From Bacteroides faecium (lineage in GTDB: Bacteria > Bacteroidota > Bacteroidia > Bacteroidales > Bacteroidaceae), in assembly GCF_012113595.1 (NCBI RefSeq), contig NZ_CP050831.1, forward strand, positions 1,798,001 through 1,862,000: a stretch of DNA of 64,000 nucleotides, given 5' to 3'. Position numbers and translations under genes: made by a program. Shown one piece after another: positions 33,390-41,836 of this stretch. The notes under the pieces are model-generated. The model worked only from the letters and a program-made list of their open reading frames with translations. It made no database searches and had not been told where the DNA came from. Position 1 is the first letter of the stretch. The number at the start of each line of letters is the position of its first letter.

Positions 33390-33785
33390 TTACTTCGCCA
33401 GTTGCTTAATCCCGTCCGCCTCTTTCTCGAATTGATACGTTCCGCCTCTTTCACTAAGGTCGAAAGTGGATACAAATTCAGTTTTATTATCCACAATCAG
33501 CAATGCGCTTTGTTCGGCGAAACGACCTACTTCCACAGTATAAGGCTCTTTCGGCATAACTTTATTGACTATAAGGCTGTCATTAACGAACAAAGAGACA
33601 GAATCTCCGGCAAATCCTTTTACCAGACTAATCGTATAAGTTTCGATAAAATGTCGTTCTTCCTGTTTATCCCGTTGCAGGCGCATACTCATGTAGATAA
33701 AAATAACCACTACAAAGATAACTGCGAAAGCAAGGATTCCATTGCCTAGCATAAACTGTTTATTGGTGTTGAGACGGTGTGCCAT
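33390..33785 (-). CDS. Small single-pass membrane protein of unknown function
   Basis: A 131-residue protein with a short cytoplasmic N-terminus, one membrane helix at about residues 13-33 (GNGILAFAVIFVVVIFIYMS) and a soluble domain outside (FAGDSVSLFVNDSLIVNKVM). I do not recognise the domain. I prefer this strand over the overlapping 128-residue plus-strand ORF at 33363-33749 because only this frame gives a sensible topology and composition. It is divergent from rimP. Confidence 0.6.
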   Translation of the reverse strand: MAHRLNTNKQFMLGNGILAFAVIFVVVIFIYMSMRLQRDKQEERHFIETYTISLVKGFAGDSVSLFVNDSLIVNKVMPKEPYTVEVGRFAEQSALLIVDNKTEFVSTFDLSERGGTYQFEKEADGIKQLAK

Positions 33786-33859
33786 AGTGCCTGTTTTTTT
33801 AATTGCGGTGTAAAGATACGAAGATAAGACTGTTAATTCATACTTTTTTTCTTTAATGT

Positions 33860-33890
33860 TTTGTAGTCGAACAGATTATTTATATCTTTG
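33860..33890 (+). promoter_or_regulatory. Promoter of the rimP-nusA-infB operon
   Basis: TTTG (33860-33863), 19 bp, TATCTTTG (33883-33890). This is an ideal match to the Bacteroides promoter. Transcription would start near 33897, giving a leader of about 60 nt. Confidence 0.75.
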
Positions 33891-33914
33891 CAACCGGAAA
33901 CGGATGAAAGGTGG

Positions 33915-33940
33915 AGGGGCAATTAAGCTCCTTTTTTTGT
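33915..33940 (+). promoter_or_regulatory. Terminator-like hairpin in the rimP leader (possible attenuator)
   Basis: AGGGGC (33915-33920) can pair with GCTCCT (33927-33932, one G-U pair) and is followed at once by seven Ts, about 20 nt after the predicted transcription start and 18 nt before the rimP ATG. It looks like an intrinsic terminator inside the leader of an operon that encodes NusA. The stem is short, so this is tentative. Confidence 0.4.
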
Positions 33941-33957
33941 TCTTATATAGTGAATAA

Positions 33958-34425
33958 ATGATAGAAAAGAAAACAGTTTGTCAGATTGTAGAAGAATGGC
34001 TGGAAGGAAAAGACTACTTTTTAGTAGAGGTGACCGTAAGCCCGGATGACAAGATTGTGGTCGAAATTGACCATGCAGAAGGTGTTTGGATTGAGGATTG
34101 TGTGGAGCTTAGCCGCTACATAGAGTCGAAACTGAACCGTGAAGAGGAAGATTATGAACTGGAAGTGGGTTCGGCCGGCATCGGACAGCCCTTTAAAGTG
34201 CTGCAACAGTATTACATTCACATCGGACAAGAGGTGGAAGTGATGACAAGAGGCGGACAGAAACTGGCAGGTGTCCTGAAAGATGCTGATGAAGAGAAGT
34301 TTACGGTATCCGTACAGAAGAAAGTTAAAATGGAAGGTTCCAAGCGTCCGAAGCTGGTAGAAGAGGACGAAACCTTCACTTATGAGCAAATAAAATATAC
34401 TAAATACTTAATTAGCTTTAAATAG
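33958..34425 (+). CDS. rimP: Ribosome maturation factor RimP
   Basis: A 155-residue RimP protein for 30S ribosome assembly. The N-terminal domain has YFLVEVTVSPDDKIVVEIDH, then GVWIEDCVELSRYIESKLNR and EEDYELEVGSAGIGQPFKVL, the family's YxLEVSSPGxxRPL region in variant form. The C-terminal SH3-like part is shortened and charged. Gene order rimP-nusA-infB is highly conserved in bacteria. Two bp separate it from nusA. Confidence 0.92.
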   Translation: MIEKKTVCQIVEEWLEGKDYFLVEVTVSPDDKIVVEIDHAEGVWIEDCVELSRYIESKLNREEEDYELEVGSAGIGQPFKVLQQYYIHIGQEVEVMTRGGQKLAGVLKDADEEKFTVSVQKKVKMEGSKRPKLVEEDETFTYEQIKYTKYLISFK

Positions 34426-34427
34426 TT

Positions 34428-35732
34428 ATGGCCAAAAAAGAAGAAACAATCAGCTTGATTGATACATTTTCGGAATTTAAGGAACTGAAGAATATCGATA
34501 GAACGACGATGGTTAGCGTACTCGAAGAGTCGTTCCGTAGCGTAATCGCGAAAATGTTTGGCACCGATGAGAATTACGACGTAATCGTGAACCCGGACAA
34601 GGGTGACTTCGAGATATGGCGTAACCGTGAAGTTGTGGCCGATGAAGATTTGACTAACCCGAATATGCAGATTTCGTTGAGCGAAGCACAGAAGATTGAT
34701 GCTTCCTACGAAGAAGGCGAAGAGGTGACTGACGAAGTTATCTTTGCGAAATTCGGTCGTCGTGCTATCCTGAATCTCCGCCAGACACTGGCTTCCAAGA
34801 TTCTGGAACTTGAAAAAGACAGTATTTATAATAAATATATAGATAAGGTAGGTACAATCATCAATGCGGAAGTATATCAAATCTGGAAAAAGGAAATGCT
34901 GCTTCTTGACGATGAAGGAAACGAACTGCTGTTGCCTAAAACCGAACAAATCCCGAGCGATTTCTATCGTAAAGGTGAAACGGCCCGTGCAGTAGTTGCC
35001 CGCGTGGACAACAAGAACAATAATCCCAAGATTATCTTGTCACGTACTTCTCCCGTTTTCCTGCAACGTCTGTTTGAGATGGAAGTACCCGAAATCAATG
35101 ATGGCTTGATTACCATCAAGAGGATTGCCCGCATCCCCGGCGAACGCGCCAAGATTGCGGTAGAATCTTATGATGACAGAATCGACCCCGTAGGAGCCTG
35201 CGTAGGTGTAAAGGGTAGTCGTATTCATGGCATCGTTCGTGAGCTTCGCAATGAGAATATCGACGTAATCAATTATACATCGAATATTTCATTGTTTATA
35301 CAGCGCGCTTTGAGCCCGGCAAAAATTTCTTCTATCCGTCTGAATGAGGAAGAGAAAAAAGCAGAGGTGTTCCTCAAACCGGAAGAAGTTTCGCTGGCTA
35401 TCGGTAAAGGCGGTTTGAATATCAAGCTGGCCAGTATGTTAACTGAGTACACTATCGACGTGTTCCGTGAGTTGGATGAGAATGTAGCTGATGAGGATAT
35501 CTATCTCGATGAGTTTAGAGACGAAATCGACGGATGGGTGATTGATGCAATCAAGGCTATCGGCATTGATACGGCGAAGGCTGTGTTGAATGCTCCACGC
35601 GAGTTGTTGATTGAAAAGACGGACCTGGAAGAAGAGACAGTGGACGAGGTAATACACATTTTGAAATCGGAGTTTGAAGAAGAAGAACCGGAACAAGAAC
35701 AAGAACAAGAACCGGAAAAGGAACAAGAGTAA
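34428..35732 (+). CDS. nusA: Transcription termination/antitermination factor NusA
   Basis: A 434-residue NusA with the N-terminal RNA-polymerase-binding domain (1-125), an S1 domain (about 135-205, with GEIARAVV-like GETARAVVARVDNKNNNPKI) and two KH domains containing VGACVGVKGSRIHGIVREL and LAIGKGGLNIKLASMLTEY. It lacks the long acidic repeats of the E. coli protein but ends in a Glu/Gln-rich tail (EEEEPEQEQEQEPEKEQE). It modulates pausing and termination. It is 55 bp before infB. Confidence 0.95.
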   Translation: MAKKEETISLIDTFSEFKELKNIDRTTMVSVLEESFRSVIAKMFGTDENYDVIVNPDKGDFEIWRNREVVADEDLTNPNMQISLSEAQKIDASYEEGEEVTDEVIFAKFGRRAILNLRQTLASKILELEKDSIYNKYIDKVGTIINAEVYQIWKKEMLLLDDEGNELLLPKTEQIPSDFYRKGETARAVVARVDNKNNNPKIILSRTSPVFLQRLFEMEVPEINDGLITIKRIARIPGERAKIAVESYDDRIDPVGACVGVKGSRIHGIVRELRNENIDVINYTSNISLFIQRALSPAKISSIRLNEEEKKAEVFLKPEEVSLAIGKGGLNIKLASMLTEYTIDVFRELDENVADEDIYLDEFRDEIDGWVIDAIKAIGIDTAKAVLNAPRELLIEKTDLEEETVDEVIHILKSEFEEEEPEQEQEQEPEKEQE

Positions 35733-35787
35733 TTAGGTAATTACGATTGAGATTTTCTTCGCTCCATTTATTCATTAAATTTAAAAT

Positions 35788-38700
35788 ATGACGATAAGGT
35801 TAAACAAAGTTACAAGAGATTTGAATGTAGGAATCACAACGGTTGTTGAGTTCCTGCAAAAGAAAGGGCATACCGTTGAGGCTAATCCTAATACAAAAAT
35901 TAGCGAGGAGCAGTACGCTATACTCGTGAAGGAGTTTAGTACAGATAAGAACCTTAGACTTGAATCGGAGCGTTTCATTCAGGAACGTCAGAATAAGGAA
36001 CGTAATAAGGCATCGGTATCGATTGAGGGCTTCGAAAAACAGCCTGAGAAACCGAAGTCGGAAGATGTGATCAAGACAGTCGTACCTGAGGATGCACGTC
36101 CGAAGTTTAAACCTGTCGGGAAAATAGACTTGGATAAATTGAACGGTCGTAAAACAGAAAAGGTAGAAAAAGAACCGGAACAGAAAAAAGAAACTGTTGT
36201 GGAACGACCTGTTGTTAAACCTGAAGTGAAGAAAGAACCCGAAGTGAAGGTAGAAGAGGTGACAGCACCTGTTCAGCCCGAACCAGTGGTGAAACAAGCT
36301 GAAACAGTAAAACAAGCCGAACCGGTAAAACAAGCTGAACCTGTGAAACAGCCTGAGGCAGTAAAACAACCGGAGCCTGTAAGACCGGAACCTGTGAAAC
36401 AACCGGAACCTACAGTAGAAAAGAAACCGGCAGAAGTGGAAAAAGTAGTGGAAGAAGTGATTAAAGAAGAGCCGAAGGTAAAAGCTGCACCTGTGAAGGC
36501 GGAAGAAAATAACAGGGTGGAAAGACCTGTAAAAGCAGCATCGGCAGAAGTCGCACCGGAAGTATCGGCGGAAAAAGAACCTTCTAAAGACGATGAAGTA
36601 TTCAAAATCCGTCAACCGGAATTAGGCGCGAAGATAAATGTGATCGGTCAGATTGACCTGGCTGCATTGAACCAGTCTACTCGTCCCAAGAAAAAATCGA
36701 AGGAAGAGAAACGCCGTGAACGCGAAGAGAAAGAGAAAATCCGTCAGGATCAGAAGAAGTTGATGAAGGAAGCTATCATCAAGGAGATTCGTAAGGATGA
36801 TCCCAAGCAACCGAAAGTTGGGGCGAAAGATAATGCTGACGGCAATAAGAAGAAACGGAACCGTATCAACAAGGAGAAGGTGGACGTGAACAACGTGGCA
36901 ACTTCCAACTTTGCTGCTCCGAGACCGAATGTACAAGGTAAGGGGGGTGCCGGTGGACATGGTGGCAACAACAGTGGTAACGCTGGTGGTGGCAACAACC
37001 AAGGCAACAATAACAACCGGAGAAATAACAATAACAATAGAGACCGCTTCAAAAAGCCTGTTATCAAACAGGAAGTGAGCGAGGAAGATGTAGCAAAACA
37101 GGTAAAAGAAACTCTTGCACGTCTGACAACCAAAGGAAAGAACAAGACTTCAAAATACCGTAAGGAAAAACGTGAAATGGCTTCCAACCGTATGCAGGAA
37201 CTGGAAGACCAGGAAATGGCAGATAGCAAGGTATTGAAGCTTACCGAATTCGTAACTGCTAATGAGCTGGCAACGATGATGGATGTTTCTGTCAATCAGG
37301 TTATCGCTACTTGTATGAGCATCGGTATCATGGTTTCTATCAACCAACGTCTGGATGCGGAAACTATCAATCTGGTTGCCGAAGAGTTCGGATTCAAGAC
37401 TGAATATGTAAGTGCGGAAGTGGCACAGGCCATCGTTGAAGAAGAAGATGCACCGGAAGATTTGAAACCGCGTGCTCCGATTGTTACGGTGATGGGACAC
37501 GTTGACCACGGTAAGACATCTTTGCTCGACTATGTGCGTAAGGCGAATGTAATAGCCGGTGAGGCCGGTGGTATCACACAGCATATCGGTGCATACAACG
37601 TGAAGTTGGAAGACGGACGTCGCATTACATTCCTGGATACTCCGGGTCATGAGGCGTTTACCGCTATGCGTGCCCGTGGTGCGAAAGTAACGGATATTGC
37701 CATCATTATTGTGGCTGCCGATGATAACGTGATGCCGCAGACGAAGGAAGCAATCAACCATGCGATGGCAGCGGGAGTACCTATTGTCTTTGCAATTAAT
37801 AAGGTGGATAAGCCGACTGCAAATCCGGATAAGATTAAAGAAGAACTGGCTGCTATGAACTACCTTGTTGAAGAATGGGGTGGTAAATATCAGTCACAAG
37901 ATATCTCTGCCAAGAAAGGTATGGGTGTGGAAGAATTGCTGGAAAAAGTATTGCTGGAAGCTGAAATGCTTGACTTGAAGGCAAATCCGGACCGTAATGC
38001 TTCCGGCTCTATCATCGAGTCTTCACTGGATAAGGGACGTGGATATGTAGCGACTGTGCTGGTATCTAACGGTACTCTGAAAGTAGGGGACATCGTTTTG
38101 GCGGGAACAAGCTACGGACGTGTGAAGGCTATGTTCAACGAACGTAACCAACGCATCACGAAATCAGGACCTTCTGAACCGGCATTGATTCTGGGATTGA
38201 ATGGCGCTCCTGCCGCAGGTGACACTTTCCATGTAGTCGAAAGCGATCAGGAAGCTCGTGAAATCACCAACAAACGTGAACAGTTGGCTCGTGAGCAAGG
38301 CTTGCGTACGCAGAAAATCCTTACGTTGGATGAACTGGGTCGTCGTATTGCTTTGGGTAACTTCCAGGAACTGAACATCATCGTTAAGGGTGACGTGGAC
38401 GGTTCTGTCGAAGCATTGAGTGACTCGTTGATTAAGCTGTCTACGGAACAGATTCAGGTAAATGTCATCCACAAGGGTGTGGGAGCAATCTCCGAGTCAG
38501 ACGTTTCTCTGGCTGCCGCTTCGGATGCAATTATCGTCGGATTCCAGGTACGTCCTTCGGGCGCTGCCGGTAAGATGGCCGATCAGGAAGGTGTCGACAT
38601 CCGTAAGTATTCTGTCATCTACGATGCAATCGAAGAGGTGAAGGCTGCTATGGAAGGTATGTTGGCTCCGGAACTGAAGGAGCAAATCACTGCGACTATC

Positions 38701-38976
38701 GAAATCCGCGAAGTGTTCAACATCACGAAGGTGGGTCTTGTAGCCGGTGCGATGGTGAAGAGCGGCAAGGTGAAACGCAGCGACAAGGCTCGTTTGATTC
38801 GCGATGGTATCGTTATCTTTACCGGAAACATCAATGCTTTGAAACGCTTCAAGGACGATGTGAAGGAAGTAGGTACAAACTTCGAGTGCGGTATCAGCTT
38901 AGTGAACTGCAACGACATGAAGGTGGGCGATATGATCGAGGCATTCGAAGAAATTGAAGTGAAACAGACATTATAA
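35788..38976 (+). CDS. infB: Translation initiation factor IF-2
   Basis: A 1062-residue IF-2. The short N-terminal IF2-N module (VTRDLNVGITTVVEFLQKKG) is followed by a long low-complexity region (about 90-400): a repeated PVKQ[AP]E-type segment near residues 165-210 and a Gly/Asn-rich stretch near 385-420 (GGHGGNNSGNAGGGNNQGNN). The G domain starts near residue 565: VTVMGHVDHGKTSLLDYVRK (G1), DTPGHEAF (G3), INKVDKP (G4). Domains II, III and the fMet-tRNA-binding C-terminal domain follow. It places initiator tRNA on the 30S subunit. It ends the operon at a terminator. Confidence 0.97.
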   Translation: MTIRLNKVTRDLNVGITTVVEFLQKKGHTVEANPNTKISEEQYAILVKEFSTDKNLRLESERFIQERQNKERNKASVSIEGFEKQPEKPKSEDVIKTVVPEDARPKFKPVGKIDLDKLNGRKTEKVEKEPEQKKETVVERPVVKPEVKKEPEVKVEEVTAPVQPEPVVKQAETVKQAEPVKQAEPVKQPEAVKQPEPVRPEPVKQPEPTVEKKPAEVEKVVEEVIKEEPKVKAAPVKAEENNRVERPVKAASAEVAPEVSAEKEPSKDDEVFKIRQPELGAKINVIGQIDLAALNQSTRPKKKSKEEKRREREEKEKIRQDQKKLMKEAIIKEIRKDDPKQPKVGAKDNADGNKKKRNRINKEKVDVNNVATSNFAAPRPNVQGKGGAGGHGGNNSGNAGGGNNQGNNNNRRNNNNNRDRFKKPVIKQEVSEEDVAKQVKETLARLTTKGKNKTSKYRKEKREMASNRMQELEDQEMADSKVLKLTEFVTANELATMMDVSVNQVIATCMSIGIMVSINQRLDAETINLVAEEFGFKTEYVSAEVAQAIVEEEDAPEDLKPRAPIVTVMGHVDHGKTSLLDYVRKANVIAGEAGGITQHIGAYNVKLEDGRRITFLDTPGHEAFTAMRARGAKVTDIAIIIVAADDNVMPQTKEAINHAMAAGVPIVFAINKVDKPTANPDKIKEELAAMNYLVEEWGGKYQSQDISAKKGMGVEELLEKVLLEAEMLDLKANPDRNASGSIIESSLDKGRGYVATVLVSNGTLKVGDIVLAGTSYGRVKAMFNERNQRITKSGPSEPALILGLNGAPAAGDTFHVVESDQEAREITNKREQLAREQGLRTQKILTLDELGRRIALGNFQELNIIVKGDVDGSVEALSDSLIKLSTEQIQVNVIHKGVGAISESDVSLAAASDAIIVGFQVRPSGAAGKMADQEGVDIRKYSVIYDAIEEVKAAMEGMLAPELKEQITATIEIREVFNITKVGLVAGAMVKSGKVKRSDKARLIRDGIVIFTGNINALKRFKDDVKEVGTNFECGISLVNCNDMKVGDMIEAFEEIEVKQTL

Positions 38977-39000
38977 ATTGTACTGAATCAAAAATAAACG

Positions 39001-39038
39001 GAGGCACAGAGTGAATTATAACTCCGTGCCTCTTTTTT
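39001..39038 (+). terminator. Terminator after infB
   Basis: GAGGCACAGAGT (39001-39012) and ACTCCGTGCCTC (39021-39032) pair with one A-C mismatch, followed by six Ts. The cvpA start codon is only 16 bp beyond the T-run, which leaves no room for a separate promoter downstream of the hairpin. Confidence 0.75.
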
Positions 39039-39054
39039 CTTTTTAAGAAGGAAT

Positions 39055-39585
39055 ATGGCAACGATTGATATAATAATCCTTATTATAGTGGGCGCAGGGG
39101 CGATAGTAGGCTTTATAAAAGGCTTCATTCGTCAGTTGGCTTCTATCTTGGGATTGATAGTCGGCCTGATGGCGGCGAAGGCTTTGTACGCTTCTTTGGC
39201 AGAAAAGCTCTGTCCGACAGTGACCGATTCAATGACAGTTGCGCAGGTATTGGCTTTTATCATGATTTGGATAGCCGTCCCGCTGATTTTTGTACTGATT
39301 GCTTCGTTGTTGACAAAAGCTATGAAAGCCGTTTCCTTGAATTGGCTGAACCGCTGGTTAGGAAGCGGGCTGGGAGCATTGAAGTTCCTGTTGTTAACAA
39401 GTGTGGTGATTGGTGCGATACAGTTCATAGATGGCGATAATAAGTTAATTAGTGCAACAAAAAAGGAGGAATCCTTGTTATATTATCCGATGGAAACGTT
39501 TGCGGGGATATTTTTTCCTGCTGCAAAGAATATGACGCAACAATATATATTAGAGAATAAAGATGCAACAAGAAGAACCCAATAA
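39055..39585 (+). CDS. CvpA-family membrane protein
   Basis: A 176-residue protein with four predicted membrane helices. IDIIILIIVGAGAIVGFIKG, then FIRQLASILGLIVGLMAAK matches the CvpA start, and WLNRWLGSGLGALKFLLL the conserved third segment. In E. coli CvpA is needed for colicin V production and for envelope tolerance of bile salts. Here it overlaps sufB by 23 bp and so is probably co-transcribed with the suf genes. AAGAAGGA before the ATG is a clear ribosome-binding site by Bacteroides standards. Confidence 0.85.
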   Translation: MATIDIIILIIVGAGAIVGFIKGFIRQLASILGLIVGLMAAKALYASLAEKLCPTVTDSMTVAQVLAFIMIWIAVPLIFVLIASLLTKAMKAVSLNWLNRWLGSGLGALKFLLLTSVVIGAIQFIDGDNKLISATKKEESLLYYPMETFAGIFFPAAKNMTQQYILENKDATRRTQ

Positions 39586-41068
39586 AAAGAAACCCAATCA
39601 GAAAGATGAACTTGAAGGGAAGAAGACCGATAATGAGTTTGTCCGGAAGTTTGCGGAAGAGAAATATAAGTATGGCTTCACTACAGAGGTACATACAGAT
39701 ATCATTGAGCGCGGACTCAATGAGGACGTGATTCGTTTGATTTCATCGAAAAAGGACGAGCCGGAGTGGATGCTGGATTTCCGGCTGAAAGCGTACCGCC
39801 ATTGGCTGACGCTGGAGATGCCTACCTGGGCACATCTCCGTATTCCTGAAATTGACTATCAGGCTATTTCCTATTATGCCGACCCGACAAAGAAGAAAGA
39901 AGGTCCCAAAAGCATGGAAGAAGTAGACCCTGAACTGATAAAAACATTCAATAAGCTGGGAATACCTCTGGAAGAACAGATGGCGCTTAGCGGAATGGCG
40001 GTGGATGCTGTTATGGACTCTGTTTCCGTAAAGACTACCTTCAAGGAGACGCTGATGGAGAAGGGAATTATTTTCTGCTCGTTCAGTGAAGCGGTGCGGG
40101 AGCACCCGGACTTGGTAAAGAAATACATGGGCTCGGTAGTAGGCTACCGTGATAATTTCTTTGCTGCGTTGAACTCGGCTGTGTTCTCGGACGGTTCATT
40201 TGTCTATATTCCGAAAGGTGTACGTTGCCCGATGGAGCTTTCCACTTATTTCCGTATCAATGCCCGCAACACGGGACAGTTTGAACGTACATTGATTATA
40301 GCGGATGATGACGCCTATGTTTCTTATCTCGAAGGATGTACGGCTCCGATGCGTGATGAAAACCAGTTGCACGCCGCTATTGTGGAAATCATCGTGCACG
40401 ACCGTGCCGAAGTGAAATACAGTACTGTTCAGAACTGGTATCCGGGAGATGCCGAAGGTAAGGGCGGTGTATATAACTTTGTGACAAAACGCGGTAACTG
40501 CAAAGGAGTGGATAGCAAACTCTCCTGGACACAAGTGGAAACCGGTTCGGCAATTACCTGGAAATATCCTTCCTGTATTCTGACAGGCGATAATTCGACT
40601 GCCGAGTTCTATTCCGTGGCTGTGACAAACAACTACCAGCAGGCGGATACCGGTACGAAGATGATTCACCTAGGCAAGAATACCCGTAGCACGATTGTAA
40701 GCAAGGGTATCTCTGCCGGACATAGCGAGAACTCTTATCGCGGATTGGTACGTGTAGCGGAGAAAGCGGATAATGCCCGTAATTATAGCCAGTGTGACTC
40801 TCTGTTGCTGGGAGATAAGTGCGGTGCGCATACCTTCCCGTATATGGATATTCGCAATGAGACAGGAGTGGTAGAGCATGAAGCTACGACAAGCAAGATT
40901 AATGAAGACCAGATATTCTATTGCAATCAGCGCGGTATCCCGACAGAAGATGCTATCGGACTGATTGTGAACGGATATGCGAAAGAAGTTTTGAATAAGC
41001 TTCCGATGGAATTTGCGGTAGAAGCACAGAAGTTGCTTACTATTTCGTTGGAAGGAAGTGTAGGATAA
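39563..41068 (+). CDS. sufB: Fe-S cluster scaffold protein SufB
   Basis: A 501-residue SufB, core of the SufBCD scaffold that assembles Fe-S clusters. MSxxxxxxEYKYGF-type start is seen as FAEEKYKYGFTTEVHTDIIE; the beta-helix core contains CPMELSTYFRINARNTGQFE and LEGCTAPMRDENQLHAAIVE (conserved Cys), and QCDSLLLGDKCGAHTFPYMD the late motif. The ATG at 39563 gives a charged N-terminal tail, within the end of cvpA. The four suf genes follow with almost no gaps. Confidence 0.96.
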   Translation: MQQEEPNKKKPNQKDELEGKKTDNEFVRKFAEEKYKYGFTTEVHTDIIERGLNEDVIRLISSKKDEPEWMLDFRLKAYRHWLTLEMPTWAHLRIPEIDYQAISYYADPTKKKEGPKSMEEVDPELIKTFNKLGIPLEEQMALSGMAVDAVMDSVSVKTTFKETLMEKGIIFCSFSEAVREHPDLVKKYMGSVVGYRDNFFAALNSAVFSDGSFVYIPKGVRCPMELSTYFRINARNTGQFERTLIIADDDAYVSYLEGCTAPMRDENQLHAAIVEIIVHDRAEVKYSTVQNWYPGDAEGKGGVYNFVTKRGNCKGVDSKLSWTQVETGSAITWKYPSCILTGDNSTAEFYSVAVTNNYQQADTGTKMIHLGKNTRSTIVSKGISAGHSENSYRGLVRVAEKADNARNYSQCDSLLLGDKCGAHTFPYMDIRNETGVVEHEATTSKINEDQIFYCNQRGIPTEDAIGLIVNGYAKEVLNKLPMEFAVEAQKLLTISLEGSVG

Positions 41069-41083
41069 AAAATAAAAGTGATT

Positions 41084-41836
41084 ATGTTAGAAATAAAAGA
41101 CCTGCATGCCAGCATTAATGGCAAAGAGATATTGAAAGGCATTAACCTGACGGTGAAGCCGGGCGAAATACATGCAATCATGGGGCCGAACGGTTCCGGT
41201 AAGAGTACACTTTCTTCCGTCCTGGTAGGTAATCCTGCTTTTGAGGTGACGAAAGGCTCGGTCACTTTTTATGGAAAGAATCTGTTGGAGTTGAGCCCTG
41301 AAGACCGTAGCCATGAAGGTATCTTCCTTAGTTTCCAGTATCCGGTGGAAATTCCCGGTGTAAGTATGGTGAACTTTATGCGCGCTGCCGTGAACGAGCA
41401 ACGCAAATATAAAGGTCTGCCCGCACTGACAGCCAGTGAATTCTTGAAACTGATGCGCGAGAAACGTGCAGTCGTTGAACTGGACAATAAACTGGCTAAC
41501 CGTTCGGTGAACGAAGGTTTCTCCGGTGGTGAAAAGAAACGCAACGAAATCTTCCAGATGGCAATGCTCGAACCGCGTTTGAGTATTCTCGACGAAACAG
41601 ACTCCGGCCTGGACATCGACGCGCTCCGTATTGTAGCCGAAGGAGTGAACAAACTGAAAACTCCCGACACAAGCACGATTGTCATCACACACTATCAACG
41701 TCTGCTCGATTATATCAAACCGGATGTTGTACATGTACTTTATAAAGGCCGTATCGTAAAAACTGCCGGTCCGGAACTAGCCCTGGAACTGGAAGAAAAA
41801 GGATATGACTGGATTAAGAAAGAAGTAGGAGAATAA
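41084..41836 (+). CDS. sufC: Fe-S assembly ATPase SufC
   Basis: A 250-residue ABC-type ATPase without membrane domain. Walker A is GPNGSGKSTLSSVL, the signature region is GFSGGEKKRNEIFQMAML (FSGGEKKRNE is diagnostic for SufC), and Walker B is LSILDETDSGLDIDALR. It powers the SufBC2D complex. I start it at the ATG 41084 (MLEIKDLHASING); the GTG two codons earlier is less likely. Its stop codon TAA shares one base with the sufD start. Confidence 0.96.
   Translation: MLEIKDLHASINGKEILKGINLTVKPGEIHAIMGPNGSGKSTLSSVLVGNPAFEVTKGSVTFYGKNLLELSPEDRSHEGIFLSFQYPVEIPGVSMVNFMRAAVNEQRKYKGLPALTASEFLKLMREKRAVVELDNKLANRSVNEGFSGGEKKRNEIFQMAMLEPRLSILDETDSGLDIDALRIVAEGVNKLKTPDTSTIVITHYQRLLDYIKPDVVHVLYKGRIVKTAGPELALELEEKGYDWIKKEVGE

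Noticed and set aside
33363..33749. 128-residue plus-strand ORF overlapping the small membrane protein gene
   Set aside because: It begins at a GTG-type codon with no signals, lacks a sensible domain, and the minus-strand frame gives a clear single-pass protein.
35800..36615. 271-residue Phe/Arg-rich minus-strand ORF inside infB
   Set aside because: It is the reverse of the Lys/Glu-rich low-complexity region of IF-2; composition explains the absence of stops.
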